Part shown: piece after piece, positions 8,605 through 18,076 of the stretch
Numbering within the stretch: position 1 is the first letter of the stretch
Layout: each line of letters begins with the position of its first letter
From: Pseudomonadota bacterium
Lineage (GTDB): Bacteria; Pseudomonadota; Alphaproteobacteria; UBA9655
Length of the DNA: 64,000 nucleotides
Reading direction: 5' to 3'
Assembly: GCA_018242065.1 (NCBI GenBank)
Contig: JAFECQ010000015.1
Span: 54,125 to 118,124, forward strand
The notes under the pieces: model-generated
Seen by the model: the letters and a program-made list of their open reading frames with translations, nothing else
What the model was told of the DNA's origin: nothing
The model's database searches: none
Position numbers and translations under genes: made by a program

Positions 8605-9615
8605 ATGACAATTCAAGAAACAGATGTTGCGATTATTGGTGCTGGGCCTGTCGGTCTCTTTGCCATTTTTGAATGTGGCATGATGCGACTCAAATGCCAT
8701 GTTATTGATTCTCTCGATATGGTGGGTGGGCAGTGTCAAGCTCTTTACCCCGAAAAACCCATTTATGATATACCGGGTTTCCCTAAAATCTTGGCCGCAG
8801 ATCTCATTGAAAACCTTAAGAATCAAGCTGCACCCTTTGAGCCTGTATATCATCTGGGACAACAAGTTCTGAGCCTTGAGAAGACTTCAAATGATACGTG
8901 GTGCCTTGAAACATCGGCGGGGCAAAAGATTGTAGCAAAAACAATTCTTATTGCAGCGGGTGTTGGCGCTTTCGGCCCGAATCGCCCTCCTCTTGAAGGA
9001 CTCGAAGACTTTGAAGGTAAAAGTGTCTTTTATTATGTTAAAAATCGAGAAGATTTTAGAGGGAAATCTCTTGTTATAGCGGGGGGAGGGGACTCCGCTG
9101 TAGATTGGGCGATTTCTCTTTCTGAAATTGCCAAAAAAGTTACGGTTGTTCACCGTCGTCCTAAATTTAGAGCAGCGCCTGAAAGCGAAGCTCAACTCCA
9201 CCGATTAGCCCAAGAAGGGATAATTGACCTTGCGATCCCTTTTCAATTGGAAGGACTTGTTGGAGAAAATGCTTCTCTTCAAAGCGTTATTCTTAAATCG
9301 TTAGAGGGAGAACTCAAGGAAATTCCTGCTGATATTCTACTCCCTTTTTATGGTCTTTCTATGAACTTGGGCCCTATTGCTCATTGGGGACTTCAGCTTA
9401 ATACAACTCATATCATGGTAGACCCGAAAGATTGCTCAACGAATGTTCCCGGAATTTATGCGATTGGGGATATAGCAACATATCCGCATAAACTTAAGTT
9501 AATTTTGACGGGTTTTGCTGAAGCTGCCCAAGCGGCGCATGCTATTCGCGCTTATGTTCACCCAGGTGAGGTGTACCACTTTGAATATTCAACGACGAGT
9601 GGTGTACCTGCTTAA
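8605..9615 (+). CDS. Ferredoxin/flavodoxin-NADP+ reductase, thioredoxin-reductase-like type
   Basis: A 336-residue flavoprotein of the YumC/TrxR-like FNR class. The FAD motif is VAIIGAGPVGLFAIFECG (residues 8-25), followed by VGGQCQALYPEKPIYDIPGFP, diagnostic of this class. The NADPH site is VIAGGGDSAVDWA near residues 154-166. The FAD-binding ATG-like segment is YAIGDIATYPHKLKLILTGF near residue 290. The CxxC redox pair of true thioredoxin reductases is absent, so it should reduce ferredoxin or flavodoxin with NADPH. It begins about 30 bases after the carD terminator and is followed by an unrelated secreted protein. Confidence 0.92.
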   Translation: MTIQETDVAIIGAGPVGLFAIFECGMMRLKCHVIDSLDMVGGQCQALYPEKPIYDIPGFPKILAADLIENLKNQAAPFEPVYHLGQQVLSLEKTSNDTWCLETSAGQKIVAKTILIAAGVGAFGPNRPPLEGLEDFEGKSVFYYVKNREDFRGKSLVIAGGGDSAVDWAISLSEIAKKVTVVHRRPKFRAAPESEAQLHRLAQEGIIDLAIPFQLEGLVGENASLQSVILKSLEGELKEIPADILLPFYGLSMNLGPIAHWGLQLNTTHIMVDPKDCSTNVPGIYAIGDIATYPHKLKLILTGFAEAAQAAHAIRAYVHPGEVYHFEYSTTSGVPA

Positions 9616-9645
9616 CTTTAATTTTGTAATTTTTGGAGATGGTAT

Positions 9646-10170
9646 ATGTTAAAATTTAAAACTGGTTCTTTAACTCTTGTTTTAATAAGCTTTTTTCTTT
9701 CAAATAAAATTTTCACAGCAAAGGCCATGACTCAAGAAGATACAGAGTTCTTAGTCGCGCACTTGAAGGCAGGGCGAGGCGTACCACTTGCAGTGGAAAT
9801 TTGTGAAGCGCGGCAAGGCTTGAAAGCCGCTCAGACTCAAGAAGCTTTGACTCAAAAGGAACTAGAGAAGGCAATATCTACACATACACAAATCCAAAAG
9901 AAACTTTTAGAAACTCTCGAAGAGTTGAAAAAGTTAAACGAAGCAATAGAAGAATCAAAATCCTTGTGCTTTCAAACAGAAAATGAACTCTCACGGGTGC
10001 AGAAAGTGCGCGTTGAGAGAGAAGCACAACTTGCTGCCATTCAAGCAAGCGCATCACAACTTAAAGCAGCAGCTAAAATTTCAAATGATGATGAGAGGCA
10101 GCAGAGTGGCGAAGGAAAAGATATAAGACAATCTAAAAAGGAAAGCAAACGTTCAAAAAAGAAAAAATAA
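9646..10170 (+). CDS. Secreted coiled-coil protein of unknown function
   Basis: A 174-residue protein with a probable signal peptide (hydrophobic residues about 8-26, ending KIFTAKA). A long coiled coil over residues about 60-145 is rich in A, L, E, K and Q. The tail is very basic, ending in runs of Lys and Ser (SKRSKKKK). No family is recognised. The basic tail might bind nucleic acid or lipopolysaccharide; that is speculation. It lies 30 bases downstream of the FNR gene and may be cotranscribed. Other secreted coiled-coil proteins occur in this window (18275-19699). Confidence 0.7.
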   Translation: MLKFKTGSLTLVLISFFLSNKIFTAKAMTQEDTEFLVAHLKAGRGVPLAVEICEARQGLKAAQTQEALTQKELEKAISTHTQIQKKLLETLEELKKLNEAIEESKSLCFQTENELSRVQKVRVEREAQLAAIQASASQLKAAAKISNDDERQQSGEGKDIRQSKKESKRSKKKK

Positions 10171-10262
10171 TCCCCGTGATTTTCATGAGGATGGTTCGGT
10201 AAAAAGGTACTTAACTGACAAGTTTTCCTAAGTATTGGGTATATTGTACCATCTACAAAAAA

Positions 10263-10878
10263 TAATTAAGAAAAAGTAAGTAATTGGATTGCTTTGCTTC
10301 ACTTGCAATGATGAATTTTTACAGTTATTCATAAGTTAGCTTGTCTTATGAGCTATTAACCCACCTAACAGGAAGGCAAACAGAAAATGAATAAGAATAA
10401 GAAATATCTAGTCGTTGCAGTAGCATTAGGGTTAAGCATCTTCCTGAATTTTGAAGCAGAGGGAGCTCTTCCTGATGATCCGATTCAAATACAGAAATCT
10501 GAATGCCCAGCTAAAGATGCTTGCGCATACGGGCTTACTGACGGATCTACAGCTACCGTTGACCAAGATTCAAGAAGTAGACTCGCAGCTGCAGTGGCAA
10601 AGACACATTTAAAGGTAAACCATGATGGGACATTATCTGGGATAGCTACGATTAACGGCCAGTCAGTTCCTTTAAATTTTGTTAGAAAGTAATTCCATCT
10701 AAAGGAAAAAAATACACACACCCTCATCAATCCCGGAACCTAGACTTATCCCCACGAAAGTGGGGAACTAGGCTAAATTAAGACCTCCACTTTCGTGGGG
10801 GCAGGCTGGGTATCTGGGATCTGGTGCTCTTATCCAAAATTCAGGTTAATTAAGAAAAGGTAAGTTACTGGATTGCTT
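10263..10878. repeat. Pair of 32-bp direct repeats flanking a small secreted gene
   Basis: Positions 10263-10294 and 10847-10878 match at 29 of 32 bases and both end TGGATTGCTT, the edge motif of the dispersed palindromic repeats elsewhere in this window. Between the gene end and the second copy lies an inverted pair. CCCCAC-GAAA-GTGGGG (about 10750-10765) forms a compact tetraloop hairpin, and its reverse version CCAC-TTTC-GTGG recurs near 10787-10798. The block ATCTGGGATCTGGTGCTCTT (about 10812-10831) recurs with small changes near 21730. Confidence 0.7.
10387..10692 (+). CDS. Small secreted protein of unknown function
   Basis: A 101-residue protein with an N-terminal signal (NKKYLVVAVALGLSIFLNFEAEG) and a mature part of about 75 residues. 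The mature part contains two cysteines in CPAKDAC, which could form a disulfide in the periplasm. The remainder (SRSRLAAAVAKTHLKVNHDGTLSGIATINGQ) looks like a small mixed alpha/beta domain. An AACAGGAAGG-type ribosome site lies a little upstream. No family is recognised. Copies of a dispersed repeat bearing TGGATTGCTT flank the gene on both sides (10263-10294 and 10847-10878). Confidence 0.65.
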   Translation: MNKNKKYLVVAVALGLSIFLNFEAEGALPDDPIQIQKSECPAKDACAYGLTDGSTATVDQDSRSRLAAAVAKTHLKVNHDGTLSGIATINGQSVPLNFVRK

Positions 10879-10889
10879 CTATCATAAGC

Positions 10890-13277
10890 TTAAGTGCTAG
10901 AAACAACGTGACCCGATCCTTTTTCCACATTTGAAGAAGCTGGTGATATGATTTTGGGCAGGCAACACGTAATTTTTGTTCCCTTATTAAGTTCAGAAGA
11001 TAAAAGAATGTAACCCCCGTGAAGCTCGATAAGGTTTTTGACAAGAGAAAGGCCTAAACCTGCACCAACTTGCATTCCAGATTTGCCCCGTTCAAATCTT
11101 TTAAAGAGGTGAGTCTGATCTTCGGGTGTAATTCCAACGCCGGTGTCCGCAATGGAAATTTTAAGCTCATCTTCTTCGATGATTGCTTCAACCGTGATCA
11201 TACCTTCGGCAGGTGTAAATTTAACAGCATTGCTTAAAAGATTGAATATAGCTTGCTTAAGGCGTCTTTCGTCAACCAGCCATTCTTCCACGGCTTTGTC
11301 ATACTTAAGAGCAATGTATTGCCTATTCGTTTCTACTCTTTTAGAAACAAGCGTAATGACATCTTTCAGTAATGTTGGGATATTGCAACGGTTTGGTTGA
11401 AGGGTTAAATAACCGGCCTCAATAGAAGCTAAGTCAAGAATATCATTTACGAGATGTAATAGCTCAGTCGAAGAATCAAGAACACCGTTAACATAATCGA
11501 TTTGCCGTTTATTCAGATTTCCAAAATATTCATGGGAGAGAATTTCGCTAAATCCTACGATCGTATTTAATGGGGCTCTCAATTCATATGAAACGCTTGC
11601 AATAAATTCCGATTTAAGTCTATCTGCTGTCTCTAAGGCTTCGTTTTTTTCTTGAAGGACATGTTGAATGCGGAATGTATCCGTTGCGTCCGTGTAGCTT
11701 AAAAGATGATCCCCGTTTGGTAGAGGGACATATCTGAAGTTGATCACAAGGCCGTCTTTTCTTCGCAATTGTCCTGTTTTCGGTACACGATCTGTTACTT
11801 TTTCAATAAATTGTGCTTTATATGTTTCCCACTCTTCTTCATAGTCTAAAAGGTCTTTTAATTTATCTATAATGGTATTTAGATGTTGATCTGGTGTGAT
11901 ATCTTTATCCTCAAGTTTCCATAAGCGCACAAAACTAGGATTGAAAATTTTAAGACGATTATCACTTCTGATGACCACCACACCTTCAAAAAGATTATCG
12001 AGGGTTGCTTGATAAGCTTCTAAAAACGTCTTGTTTTTTCGCTCAAGAGCTAGATAATCTGTAACATCTTCAAACATAAATAAGAGGCCCCCCATAGGGT
12101 GAGGAGCACTGAATATCCTTAATGTTCGTTCGTCAGGTAAATGCATAAGATCTTCTAAGGGTTCTACCTGTTCTTTAAGCTGCTGTAATCGCTGTTTTTT
12201 GTAAGCAGGAAAATCTGCATATTCAGGAAGTTGACGTAGGTTTCGTAGCTCTTCTAAGACTTCATCAAGGCGTGGTTGAGTCTTGAGAAAATCTTCGTTG
12301 AAGTTATGAAGAGTAATATAAGCTTGGTTGTGATATTGAAGATTCCCTTCTGCATCAAAAACACAAATAGCAGTAGAGAGATGGTCTAGAACTTCATCAT
12401 GCGCACTAATAAGGCGTTTGATTTCAGAACGAACATCATTGAGCTCGGTTATATCATAAGCAATGCCAATCGTGCCGCCTGGATTTCGTGGATTCGGGAT
12501 CTCTAAAATCCGAAAGTATTGGCGATTTCCATTAGCAATGGCTGGACTTTCAAGAACTTGACATTCTTCTGTATGTAAGGCTTTGCGTGCAAGCACCTTT
12601 GCAAAGCGAGGCTGGATGAGTTCAATCCCTTCTTCGTAAATTTTTTGAGGCGTACTTTGTACGGCATTTGCATAAGTAAGATTGCAATAATTAATTTTTT
12701 GATGTTCATCTCTTTGCCACACAAGTGCGGGGAGAGAATCTAAAGTTGCTTGCAAGGTGGCAAGTAGAGTCTCGTTCTTTTGTAGCATTTCCGTCTGAAG
12801 GCGTTCTTGATGAACGATATTTGTGATGTTCTTTAGCCAAAGAGCGATTTTCCCTTCCAAAAGCTCGCCTTCAAGAGAGTAAGTAGCGTTACTTTCTGCA
12901 GCATGAACTTTGAGTTGAAATGGAACATTATCTTCAATGAGGGCTTTCAGGGCAGAGTCTATACTTTGAAGAGCGTTTGGATGCAAAAAAAGTTTAAGGG
13001 CGTCGATAGAATCTGTTGGAAAAGAAGGTGATCGATCAATAATTTGATCTCCTTCACATAATGCCCATGCTTCTCCTCGGGATAAAATTAATTTTCGAAG
13101 TAGCTGAGAAGTGGTTCGAGATTTGAACCATAAAATGCAGAAAAAACCGGCAAGAAGAAGAAAAAAAGAAGGTAAGGAAAATGCAGGAAAAAGTCCACCG
13201 GCCCAACATAAAGATGGGATGGCCCCTATAAATAGAAATAGGGCGACGTTTTTTATTAAATTTTCGTATGCCTCCAT
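10890..13277 (-). CDS. divL: DivL-like PAS pseudo-histidine kinase (Tyr in place of His)
   Basis: A 795-residue membrane sensor with two N-terminal hydrophobic segments, several PAS-like domains (about residues 170-520) and a DHp/HATPase_c core. The H-box reads SVSYELRAPLNTIVGF: the phospho-acceptor histidine is tyrosine (Tyr564, codon at 11586-11588). This is the hallmark of alphaproteobacterial DivL. The ATP-binding N box NLLSNAVKFTP, G1 DTGVGI and G2 GAGLGLSL are intact. In Caulobacter, DivL (769 aa) binds DivK~P or DivK and controls the CckA-ChpT-CtrA cell-cycle pathway. Orthology is inferred from the tyrosine H-box and length. The gene follows rppH on the same strand. Confidence 0.85.
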   Translation of the reverse strand: MEAYENLIKNVALFLFIGAIPSLCWAGGLFPAFSLPSFFLLLAGFFCILWFKSRTTSQLLRKLILSRGEAWALCEGDQIIDRSPSFPTDSIDALKLFLHPNALQSIDSALKALIEDNVPFQLKVHAAESNATYSLEGELLEGKIALWLKNITNIVHQERLQTEMLQKNETLLATLQATLDSLPALVWQRDEHQKINYCNLTYANAVQSTPQKIYEEGIELIQPRFAKVLARKALHTEECQVLESPAIANGNRQYFRILEIPNPRNPGGTIGIAYDITELNDVRSEIKRLISAHDEVLDHLSTAICVFDAEGNLQYHNQAYITLHNFNEDFLKTQPRLDEVLEELRNLRQLPEYADFPAYKKQRLQQLKEQVEPLEDLMHLPDERTLRIFSAPHPMGGLLFMFEDVTDYLALERKNKTFLEAYQATLDNLFEGVVVIRSDNRLKIFNPSFVRLWKLEDKDITPDQHLNTIIDKLKDLLDYEEEWETYKAQFIEKVTDRVPKTGQLRRKDGLVINFRYVPLPNGDHLLSYTDATDTFRIQHVLQEKNEALETADRLKSEFIASVSYELRAPLNTIVGFSEILSHEYFGNLNKRQIDYVNGVLDSSTELLHLVNDILDLASIEAGYLTLQPNRCNIPTLLKDVITLVSKRVETNRQYIALKYDKAVEEWLVDERRLKQAIFNLLSNAVKFTPAEGMITVEAIIEEDELKISIADTGVGITPEDQTHLFKRFERGKSGMQVGAGLGLSLVKNLIELHGGYILLSSELNKGTKITCCLPKIISPASSNVEKGSGHVVSST

Positions 13278-13364
13278 GTGTAATATTTAGGCATAAAATT
13301 GAATTTTTCACAAGAGAAGTGTTTCATTAAGACCAACTTCATTGCCTATGGAGGGGAGAGGGGT

Positions 13365-13859
13365 TTATGTGTGTTTTAAGACATAACCCCATAAATCTTG
13401 CAGAACATGCTCATAGAGATCTCGCTTGAAAGGGATGATGAGATTTAAAAGCTCTTCTTTATCAACCCATTTCCAACTTCGGAACTCTGGATGATATGTA
13501 TGAATATCAATGTCTTTATCATTTCCCCGGAAACGTAAAGCATACCAAATTTGCTTCTGGCCTTTGAATTTACCATTCCATAGGCGTTGAGCAAGATCTG
13601 GGGGCAAATCATATTTATACCAAGTTTTTGATTTTACAATGATTTCTACGTTGCGTGTTCCAATTTCTTCTTGAAGTTCGCGCAACATTGCTTGATCTGT
13701 ATCTTCGTGAGGTCCAATCCCCCCTTGGGGCATCTGCCAAGCAGGCTCTTTGCTGTCGAGCCGTTGACCAACAAATATTTTATTGTCGGCATTCAAAACC
13801 ATCATTCCTACAGCGGCACGATAGAGTGGATCTCCAAATTCATCTCCAGTAAAATGCAT
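13365..13859 (-). CDS. rppH: RNA pyrophosphohydrolase (Nudix)
   Basis: A 164-residue Nudix hydrolase. The Nudix box is complete: GGIGPHEDTDQAMLRELQEE plus IG (pattern GX5EX7REUXEEXGU), preceded by the RppH-typical AWQMPQGGI. The segment GQKQIWYALRFRG is also typical of RppH/NudH. It converts the 5' triphosphate of RNAs to monophosphate, triggering RNase E decay, and may also hydrolyse dinucleoside polyphosphates. It sits between ctpA and divL on the minus strand; in many alphaproteobacteria rppH follows ctpA. Confidence 0.93.
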   Translation of the reverse strand: MHFTGDEFGDPLYRAAVGMMVLNADNKIFVGQRLDSKEPAWQMPQGGIGPHEDTDQAMLRELQEEIGTRNVEIIVKSKTWYKYDLPPDLAQRLWNGKFKGQKQIWYALRFRGNDKDIDIHTYHPEFRSWKWVDKEELLNLIIPFKRDLYEHVLQDLWGYVLKHT

Positions 13860-13983
13860 AAATTTACTTCATTCCTTGTGCTCTTAAGATCCCTTAAGAA
13901 GGTTAAAAAACTTCAAGATTCTAAAACGAATGAATGATTGCTGTCTACTATCTTGCTTTTAGATAATATGGTAAAAATAATTT

Positions 13984-14012
13984 GACCGAACCCACAGTGA
14001 GTGAGTTCGGTC
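13984..14012 (-). terminator. Hairpin between ctpA and rppH
   Basis: GACCGAACCCAC (13984-13995) pairs with GTGAGTTCGGTC (14001-14012) with one mismatch. The stem extends outward through ATAATATGGT/ACCATATTAT. On the minus strand it is followed by a T-rich stretch, so it may terminate or attenuate transcription leaving ctpA. Confidence 0.65.
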
Positions 14013-14040
14013 TGTTTTGTAACCATATTATGCGTGCTGT

Positions 14041-15405
14041 TTATTTCTTTTTTTCATAATTTTGAGTGAGAGCTATGGCACGCAGAATGTCGATCGCACG
14101 CATGAGTTGATAATCTTCAATCTCTTTCTTCTTTTTATCTTTCGCATCAGTTGCTGACTTGGCTTCATCTAGCTTTTTCTGATCTTCAGCAGATGAAGGT
14201 GTTTTGGAATTAGGTGTATCGAGTGCTCCTGCAATGTCTTTTTCACGGAAGAAGTCGTCCTCGTCAACTTTCTCAAGCTTATTGTGAGCTTGTTCAGCAA
14301 TAATGTCCGGTTCAATTCCTTTAGCCTGAATGGAACGGCCGGATGGTGTATAGTATCGTGCCGTGGTGAGTGTTATTGCACCACCATTTGTAAGAGGCAT
14401 AACGACTTGGACAGATCCCTTTCCGAAGGATTTTGTACCAACAACCAATGCGCGGTGATTGTCTTGTAGGGCTCCTGCTAAAATTTCGGAAGCTGAAGCT
14501 GACCCTCCATTAACGAGAACAACAATAGGAAGGCCATCCGCAAGGTCTTGACCGTCAGCATAAGCATGCATATCCGATTTAGGATCGCGTCCGCGTGTGG
14601 AAACAATCTCTTGGCCTTTATTGAGGAAAAGATTGCAAGCAGCAATAGCAGCGTCTAAAAGCCCTCCTGGATCGTTACGAACATCCAATACAAATCCGTT
14701 AAGATTCTTCCCAAGTTTCTTTTTAAGGTCTATAACGGCTTCCTTTAAAAGAGGAACAGTACTTTCATTAAAGGTTGCGATACGAATGTAGCCGACGTTA
14801 CCTTCTGCGCGCCATTTGACTGCTTTGACGTGAATAATTTCGCGAGTGAGCGTTTTTTCAAAAACATCTTGCCCTTCACGTTTGATATGCAACTTAACAG
14901 GCGTTCCAGCTTTACCGCGCAAAAGCTCAACAGCCTCATTCAATGTCATTCCAGAAATAGGTTTTTTATCAATAGCGACAATAAGGTCCCCTGCTTGAAG
15001 TCCTGCTTTTTGCGCAGGTGTATCATCAATAGGAGAGATTATTTTGACAAGCCCATTCTCCATAGTGACTTCCATTCCCAAGCCTCCATATTCGGCTGTG
15101 GTTTTGATCTGTAGCTCTTCATAACTCTTAGGATCGAGATAAGCTGAATGAGGATCTAGTGAAGAGAGCATTCCGTTAAGAGCGCCAGCGAGTAATTTGT
15201 CATCATTGACTTCTTCAACGTAATCTTCCTTGATACGTTCAAGGATATTGTCAAACATGTGAGAATCTATGGTTGAAGTCGTGCTGGAAGCTGCTGCTGC
15301 AGGTTTTTTTGTTTCTTCTTGGGTATGTGCTGAAGGGTAGAAGCTGGTAATTGCAACGGTTGAAAAAAGAATAAAACTAAATAGTTTAAAAGTCCTAGCA
15401 GTCAT
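14041..15405 (-). CDS. ctpA: Carboxy-terminal processing peptidase, S41A family
   Basis: A 454-residue periplasmic serine protease. It has an N-terminal signal, a helical entry region with LDPHSAYLDPKSYEEL, and a PDZ domain (about residues 95-180) ending in EITPA-like strands. The catalytic core contains DVRNDPGGLL and the Ser/Lys dyad region GGSASASEILAGALQD with TKSFGKGSVQ. It trims C-termini of periplasmic proteins and, in relatives, controls peptidoglycan hydrolases. A long charged tail rich in D and K follows the domain. It is directly downstream of envC (14 bases), the standard alphaproteobacterial pairing. Confidence 0.94.
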   Translation of the reverse strand: MTARTFKLFSFILFSTVAITSFYPSAHTQEETKKPAAAASSTTSTIDSHMFDNILERIKEDYVEEVNDDKLLAGALNGMLSSLDPHSAYLDPKSYEELQIKTTAEYGGLGMEVTMENGLVKIISPIDDTPAQKAGLQAGDLIVAIDKKPISGMTLNEAVELLRGKAGTPVKLHIKREGQDVFEKTLTREIIHVKAVKWRAEGNVGYIRIATFNESTVPLLKEAVIDLKKKLGKNLNGFVLDVRNDPGGLLDAAIAACNLFLNKGQEIVSTRGRDPKSDMHAYADGQDLADGLPIVVLVNGGSASASEILAGALQDNHRALVVGTKSFGKGSVQVVMPLTNGGAITLTTARYYTPSGRSIQAKGIEPDIIAEQAHNKLEKVDEDDFFREKDIAGALDTPNSKTPSSAEDQKKLDEAKSATDAKDKKKKEIEDYQLMRAIDILRAIALTQNYEKKK

Positions 15406-15418
15406 TTATTGCTCCGCA

Positions 15419-16429
15419 TTATTCGACAAAATAGGGATGGGGGTCAATTGCTTTGCCTTCATGCCTTAGCTCCAGATAGAGCTTTGGAGATTTGGCTCCA
15501 TATCCTGCCATTGTTCCTAATTTTTGACCAGCATATACATTTTGCCCCACTTCTGCATCAATTTTATGAATTCCCATGAAAACAGTATGTACTTTTTGAC
15601 CATGATCAATAATTAAAATGTCTCCTTGAGATTTAAAGGGGCCTTTAAAGACAACCGTACCTTCAGAAGGAGATAACACCTCGGCATTCATTTTTGTTTC
15701 AAAAATAATTCCTTGGCCATTTGGGCTAAATTTATTCTGAAGTTCAAGATCATCAAGAATATTTCCGACAACTGGATGTTCTAACCAACGAAAGGGCAAT
15801 CCTTTTTCCGCTGAAGCGGCTTTGGCTTTCGTTCTTTTTTTAGAAAAAATGGCCCTGCTTTCATCAAGAAGCACATTTACATCCTCTTCGTCTTTAAGAC
15901 GTTCAAGTTCAGCTTGAGTCATATACCCCATCAACTTTTTTTGAAAGGCAACAACCTGTTCATGTTGAAAATCAACGTCTTGAAGAAGTTGTGCGTGTGA
16001 TTGACGTTTCTCCAATAAATCGGAGGAAAAGGTTGCGATTTGATCAAGTTCAACTTGAAGTTCTAGAAGTTGACGCTTGAGAGAAGTTGAGAAAGCGCGA
16101 ATAAGGGTAATCCCCCGTAGCGTATTTTTGCCTGTGGAGGCATCTACCAAAACGCGCAACGGATTTGTGCGTCCAAGTCGCGCGATAAGAGGAAGCTTCT
16201 TTTCGATTTCTTGCCGTTTCTTAACGATGTTTTCTTCTCTCTCGGCTTTCATGTGGGAAAGTTCTTCAAGATTCTTTTGAAAAACAGTAATCGCTTCTGT
16301 AAGTCGACGTTTTTCAAGTAAGAGCTGAATTTCTTGTTTTTTAAGATCACTGAATTCCTGCTCGGTATCTTCTGCGTGTAGGGGGCAACCGATAAGAAAA
16401 ATTAATAGGAGCCAATATCTTCTAATCAT
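15419..16429 (-). CDS. envC: EnvC-like murein hydrolase activator with degenerate LytM domain
   Basis: A 336-residue periplasmic protein. A signal peptide precedes a long coiled coil (about residues 22-200) and a C-terminal M23/LytM domain (about 235-335). The zinc-binding residues look lost: the usual HxH strand reads YLELRH, and the first HxxxD motif is not seen around VLSPSEGTVVFKG. This is as in EnvC, which activates amidases instead of cutting peptidoglycan. It overlaps the end of gpmI by eight bases and precedes ctpA. It should help cell separation at division. Confidence 0.88.
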   Translation of the reverse strand: MIRRYWLLLIFLIGCPLHAEDTEQEFSDLKKQEIQLLLEKRRLTEAITVFQKNLEELSHMKAEREENIVKKRQEIEKKLPLIARLGRTNPLRVLVDASTGKNTLRGITLIRAFSTSLKRQLLELQVELDQIATFSSDLLEKRQSHAQLLQDVDFQHEQVVAFQKKLMGYMTQAELERLKDEEDVNVLLDESRAIFSKKRTKAKAASAEKGLPFRWLEHPVVGNILDDLELQNKFSPNGQGIIFETKMNAEVLSPSEGTVVFKGPFKSQGDILIIDHGQKVHTVFMGIHKIDAEVGQNVYAGQKLGTMAGYGAKSPKLYLELRHEGKAIDPHPYFVE

Positions 16430-17948
16430 GTGCTCTCTCTAATAAGGATTTTCCAGTCATGGAAGAGGGTTGGGGGAGATTTAAAATTTGCAAGATTGTA
16501 GGAGAAATATCTGAAAGTTTTCCTGGGTGAAGCGGCGTGTGAGGGCCGTTATACATCACAAAGGGAACGGGATTTAAAGTGTGGGCTGTGTGTGGTGATT
16601 TTAAGGCTTCATCATACATCATCTCCGCATTACCATGATCAGCGGTGATCAAAAGACAGGTGTCTGAGGATTTGAGAGAGCTTTGTATGCGTCCCAAACA
16701 TGTATCAACTGCTTCAACGGCTTTTTGAGTTGCTTCCATGTTGCCTGTATGGCCGACCATATCTGTATTGGCATAATTAGCGACGATTAAGGCATATTTC
16801 TGGCTTTTAATTGCTTCAACTAAGCGGTCCGTTAGTTCATAAGCGGACATTTCTGGTTTTAAATCATATGTTGCTACTTTGGGGGATGGAATAAGAATAC
16901 GATCTTCTCCAGGGAAAACATCTTCGCGTCCTCCATTAAAGAAAAACGTGACATGAGCATATTTCTCGGTTTCGGCAATACGAAGTTGTTTTAGACCATG
17001 CGTAGAAATGACTTCCCCAAGAACATTTTGGGGTGATATGGGTGGAAACAGAGTCTTCATCCACTTATTCAAAGCTTCTGAGTATTCTGTCAAGCCAAGA
17101 GCTTGTGCAAAATGAATCCTATGAGATCTTTGGAATTCGTCGAAAGTAGGGTCTAATAAAGCTGTCAAAATCTGCCGTGCGCGATCGGATCTGAAATTGG
17201 CCATAAGAAGCCCATCTCCGTCCCTCATACCAGCATAAGGTTCGATCGCTGTGGGAAGAACGAATTCATCCGTCGTTCCATTCAGATAACTGTTTTCTAG
17301 ATAGGCGAGAGGGGAGTGGGTTAGGGGAGTCCCTTCAACCATGCTCTCATAAGCTTTTTGGATGCGATCCCATCTTTTGTCTCGATCCATCCCATAATAT
17401 CGTCCTCCTAAGGTTCCTAATGTGACGCCTGGGGTTTCTTTTATAAAAGATAAGAGGGAAGTTAAATAAGCCTCAGCGCTTTTCGGGGGGGTATCCCTGC
17501 CGTCCAAAAAGGCATGAATAGCTACCGGAACGCTTTGAGCAGAAAGGATTGTGGCGAGAGCTTTGATATGCCGCTCGTGCGAATGAACGCCACCTGGCGA
17601 AAGTAAACCTAAAAGATGACAAGTTCCACCAGTTCTCTTTAACGTCTCTATAAAATCTTTGAGTGGAGTTAAATTTTCGAGAGTGTGTTGGGCAATGGCT
17701 TCATCAATGCGAGGGAGATCTTGCAGAATTACACGGCCTGCTCCCATATTCATATGCCCCACTTCCGAATTTCCCATTTGCCCTTCGGGAAGCCCTACGT
17801 TTAACTCTGACGCTTCCAAAAGACTATGAGCAGAGTGAGCGAGCAAATCATTCCAATGAGGCGTTTTTGCGCGCGAAATTGCGTTATCGGACCCGTTTTC
17901 TCGGTGTCCCCAGCCATCTAAAATACATAAAACAACAGCTTTCGCCAT
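16422..17948 (-). CDS. gpmI: 2,3-bisphosphoglycerate-independent phosphoglycerate mutase
   Basis: A 508-residue metalloenzyme of the alkaline-phosphatase superfamily that interconverts 3- and 2-phosphoglycerate in glycolysis. The metal/active-site motifs are LCILDGWGHRENGSDNAI at the N-terminus, MGNSEVGHMNMGAGR containing the phospho-accepting serine, GGVHSHERHI, DGRDTPP, and ADHGNAEMM near residue 445. Length is normal for the family (about 510 aa). The gene leads the gpmI-envC-ctpA-rppH-divL block. With pgi at 24300 it shows that at least part of glycolysis or gluconeogenesis is kept. Confidence 0.96.
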   Translation of the reverse strand: MAKAVVLCILDGWGHRENGSDNAISRAKTPHWNDLLAHSAHSLLEASELNVGLPEGQMGNSEVGHMNMGAGRVILQDLPRIDEAIAQHTLENLTPLKDFIETLKRTGGTCHLLGLLSPGGVHSHERHIKALATILSAQSVPVAIHAFLDGRDTPPKSAEAYLTSLLSFIKETPGVTLGTLGGRYYGMDRDKRWDRIQKAYESMVEGTPLTHSPLAYLENSYLNGTTDEFVLPTAIEPYAGMRDGDGLLMANFRSDRARQILTALLDPTFDEFQRSHRIHFAQALGLTEYSEALNKWMKTLFPPISPQNVLGEVISTHGLKQLRIAETEKYAHVTFFFNGGREDVFPGEDRILIPSPKVATYDLKPEMSAYELTDRLVEAIKSQKYALIVANYANTDMVGHTGNMEATQKAVEAVDTCLGRIQSSLKSSDTCLLITADHGNAEMMYDEALKSPHTAHTLNPVPFVMYNGPHTPLHPGKLSDISPTILQILNLPQPSSMTGKSLLERAHD

Positions 17949-18076
17949 ATTAACCTTTTTTTCTTTATCGAAGGATTCTAGAAAAAAAGCGCTCTAAAAG
18001 CTAGAGGCGATTGTTACAAGTAAGGAATATCAAATAAATAAATGAAACTAAACTTACGCCTAACTATGTTTAAGGA

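Noticed and set aside
12503..12724. 73-codon minus-strand frame inside divL
   Set aside because: It is an alternate frame of divL, with unlikely composition and no ribosome site.
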